A DNA stretch of 6,426 nt from Chloroflexota bacterium. GTDB taxonomy: Bacteria > Chloroflexota > Anaerolineae > Ardenticatenales > Ardenticatenaceae. Shown one piece after another: positions 6,042 to 6,426 of this stretch (positions within the stretch are counted from its first letter, which is position 1; each line of letters starts with the position of its first letter). The stretch covers positions 334 to 6,759 of the forward strand of contig DOUV01000532.1 in the NCBI GenBank assembly GCA_003520455.1, written 5' to 3'. Below the pieces are notes generated by a model that saw only the letters and a list, made by a program, of their open reading frames with translations, ran no database searches and was not told the DNA's origin. The position numbers and the translations under genes were made by a program.

Positions 6042-6292
6042 CAATTGTGAATAGTATAATTCCACAACAGCAGACTTCTCTTTCTCCTCCTTTTGCCGAG
6101 CGCTGTGGGCCTGCGACACCCGCAGCGCTCATGGCTTTTGAGGAGATTGACGGTTTCTTCCGCTGGTCCTCGAGCCGGCGCCCGTGGACTGGCCTGCGCA
6201 GGCCGATCAGATCGAGCGAGGGGCGCTGCCGCCGGGAGCGGCCTTGCTTTTTCAACCACAACATCCGGTGTGGTGCCCGCGCCCTGATCCAT
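6032..6292 (-). CDS. Doubtful small ORF, hypothetical 86-residue basic protein
   Basis: The ORF is reported mainly because a good ribosome site, GGAGG (6297-6301 on the minus strand), precedes its ATG by 4 nt, the same close spacing seen before the FHA regulator. The product is Ala/Pro/Arg-rich in its first half, has a cluster KRRRKR (68-73) and three cysteines (57, 59, 84), and shows no signal peptide, membrane helix or known family. The basic cluster is simply the translation of the purine run at 6075-6094, and the region around residues 55-66 is the stem-loop, so the C-terminal third looks noncoding. It would end 77 bp before the GH3 start. Most likely either a chance ORF or a short gene of unknown role. 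Confidence 0.25.
   Translation of the reverse strand: MDQGAGTTPDVVVEKARPLPAAAPLARSDRPAQASPRAPARGPAEETVNLLKSHERCGCRRPTALGKRRRKRSLLLWNYTIHNCWE
6055..6060 (+). promoter_or_regulatory. Consensus -10 box TATAAT facing right
   Basis: A perfect TATAAT on the plus strand lacks a recognisable -35 at 16-18 bp and lacks a TG extension. The overlapping minus-strand TATACT (6053-6058) also has no clear -35. If the plus box works, a transcript starting near 6067 would run straight into the stem-loop at 6098-6130. Confidence 0.2.
6098..6130. repeat. Strong inverted repeat (12-bp stem, 9-nt loop)
   Basis: GAGCGCTGTGGG (6098-6109) and CCCGCAGCGCTC (6119-6130) pair at 11 of 12 positions, with one G-T wobble as plus-strand RNA, around a 9-nt loop. 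The stem is flanked by direct copies of CTTTTG (6090-6095 and 6135-6140). On the plus strand the downstream copy gives TTTT 6-9 nt after the stem, a poor but possible intrinsic-terminator arrangement; on the minus strand no T-tract follows. It lies within the doubtful small ORF. Confidence 0.6.
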
Positions 6293-6377
6293 GTTTCCTC
6301 CAGTTCCGTCCCCACGATGAGAATTCCATCCAGCACCCTCAACCTGACAAGTGAATGAACCGGCGGAAGCGCGCGGA

Positions 6378-6425
6378 TCACCGCAGCGTGCCACCGTTCG
6401 CCTCGTCGCCAGCCGCATCCGGCTG
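6378..6425 (-). CDS. Possible C-terminal end of a gene entering from the right edge
   Basis: On the minus strand one frame is open from the edge for 15 codons, ending in ANGGTLR and a TGA at 6378-6380. Twelve of the 15 codons end in G or C, as in the firm genes here, and the stop is followed by a spacer and then the small ORF's ribosome site. The fragment is too short for any functional call, and the other two minus frames are also open there. Confidence 0.2.
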   Translation of the reverse strand, partial: QPDAAGDEANGGTLR

Positions 6426-6426
6426 C

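Larger units (their letters stand above)
5955..6426. other. 472-bp region upstream of the GH3 gene without a firmly supported gene
   Basis: The stretch is partly less GC-rich than the genes (notably 6041-6095). It holds a candidate minus-strand promoter for the GH3 gene (6012-6041), an AT-rich spot with -10-like boxes on both strands (6053-6060), a 20-nt pure pyrimidine run on the plus strand (6075-6094), a strong stem-loop (6098-6130) and a small doubtful minus-strand ORF (6032-6292). Open frames exist on both strands, but none resembles a family I recognise. Confidence 0.6.

Noticed and set aside
6021..6051. Inverted repeat TTCAC...GTGAA as an operator upstream of the GH3 gene
   Set aside because: The arms are only 5 bp with a 21-bp spacer, which is expected by chance. 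The internal ACAATTGT palindrome is also too short to support alone.
6082..6094. A perfect-looking minus-strand ribosome site (AAAAGGAGGAG)
   Set aside because: No ATG, GTG or TTG follows at a usable distance; the first TTG is too far. It is more simply part of a 20-nt purine run.

Overview
The window looks like chromosomal DNA of a GC-rich bacterium, most likely a member of the Chloroflexota. This is inferred from high G+C throughout, a eukaryote-like Ser/Thr kinase beside an FHA-domain regulator, and an exported glycosidase-like protein with a long Pro-Thr linker before C-terminal membrane helices. No rRNA, tRNA, CRISPR array, insertion sequence or phage gene was seen.

Layout: a lipoprotein gene (121-657, minus) is divergent from scpB (680-1267, plus), with only 22 bp between them. 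scpB converges on an FHA plus winged-helix regulator gene (1347-1994, minus). A 150-bp divergent promoter region separates that regulator from a Ser/Thr protein kinase gene (2145-3152, plus). The kinase gene runs tail-to-tail, 3 bp apart, into a 2.8-kb gene for an exported GH3-family protein (3156-5954, minus). The remaining 472 bp (5955-6426) hold a candidate GH3 promoter, a strong 12-bp stem-loop, a doubtful 86-codon ORF and perhaps the last codons of a gene entering from the right edge.

Functionally, scpB is chromosome-maintenance housekeeping. The central kinase and FHA/winged-helix pair form a plausible phospho-signalling module: a membrane-anchored kinase and a DNA-binding protein with a phosphothreonine-recognition domain. 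The adjacent GH3 protein belongs to a fold family that acts on cell-wall amino sugars, but several catalytic motif positions are substituted, so it may have altered activity or none. A link between the kinase/FHA pair and the GH3 protein is inferred from adjacency only.

Most of the window is ordinary gene content. The points most worth a second look are the divergent kinase/FHA regulator pair, the degenerate GH3 active site in an unusual multi-domain membrane-anchored protein, and the stem-loop flanked by direct repeats upstream of the GH3 gene.
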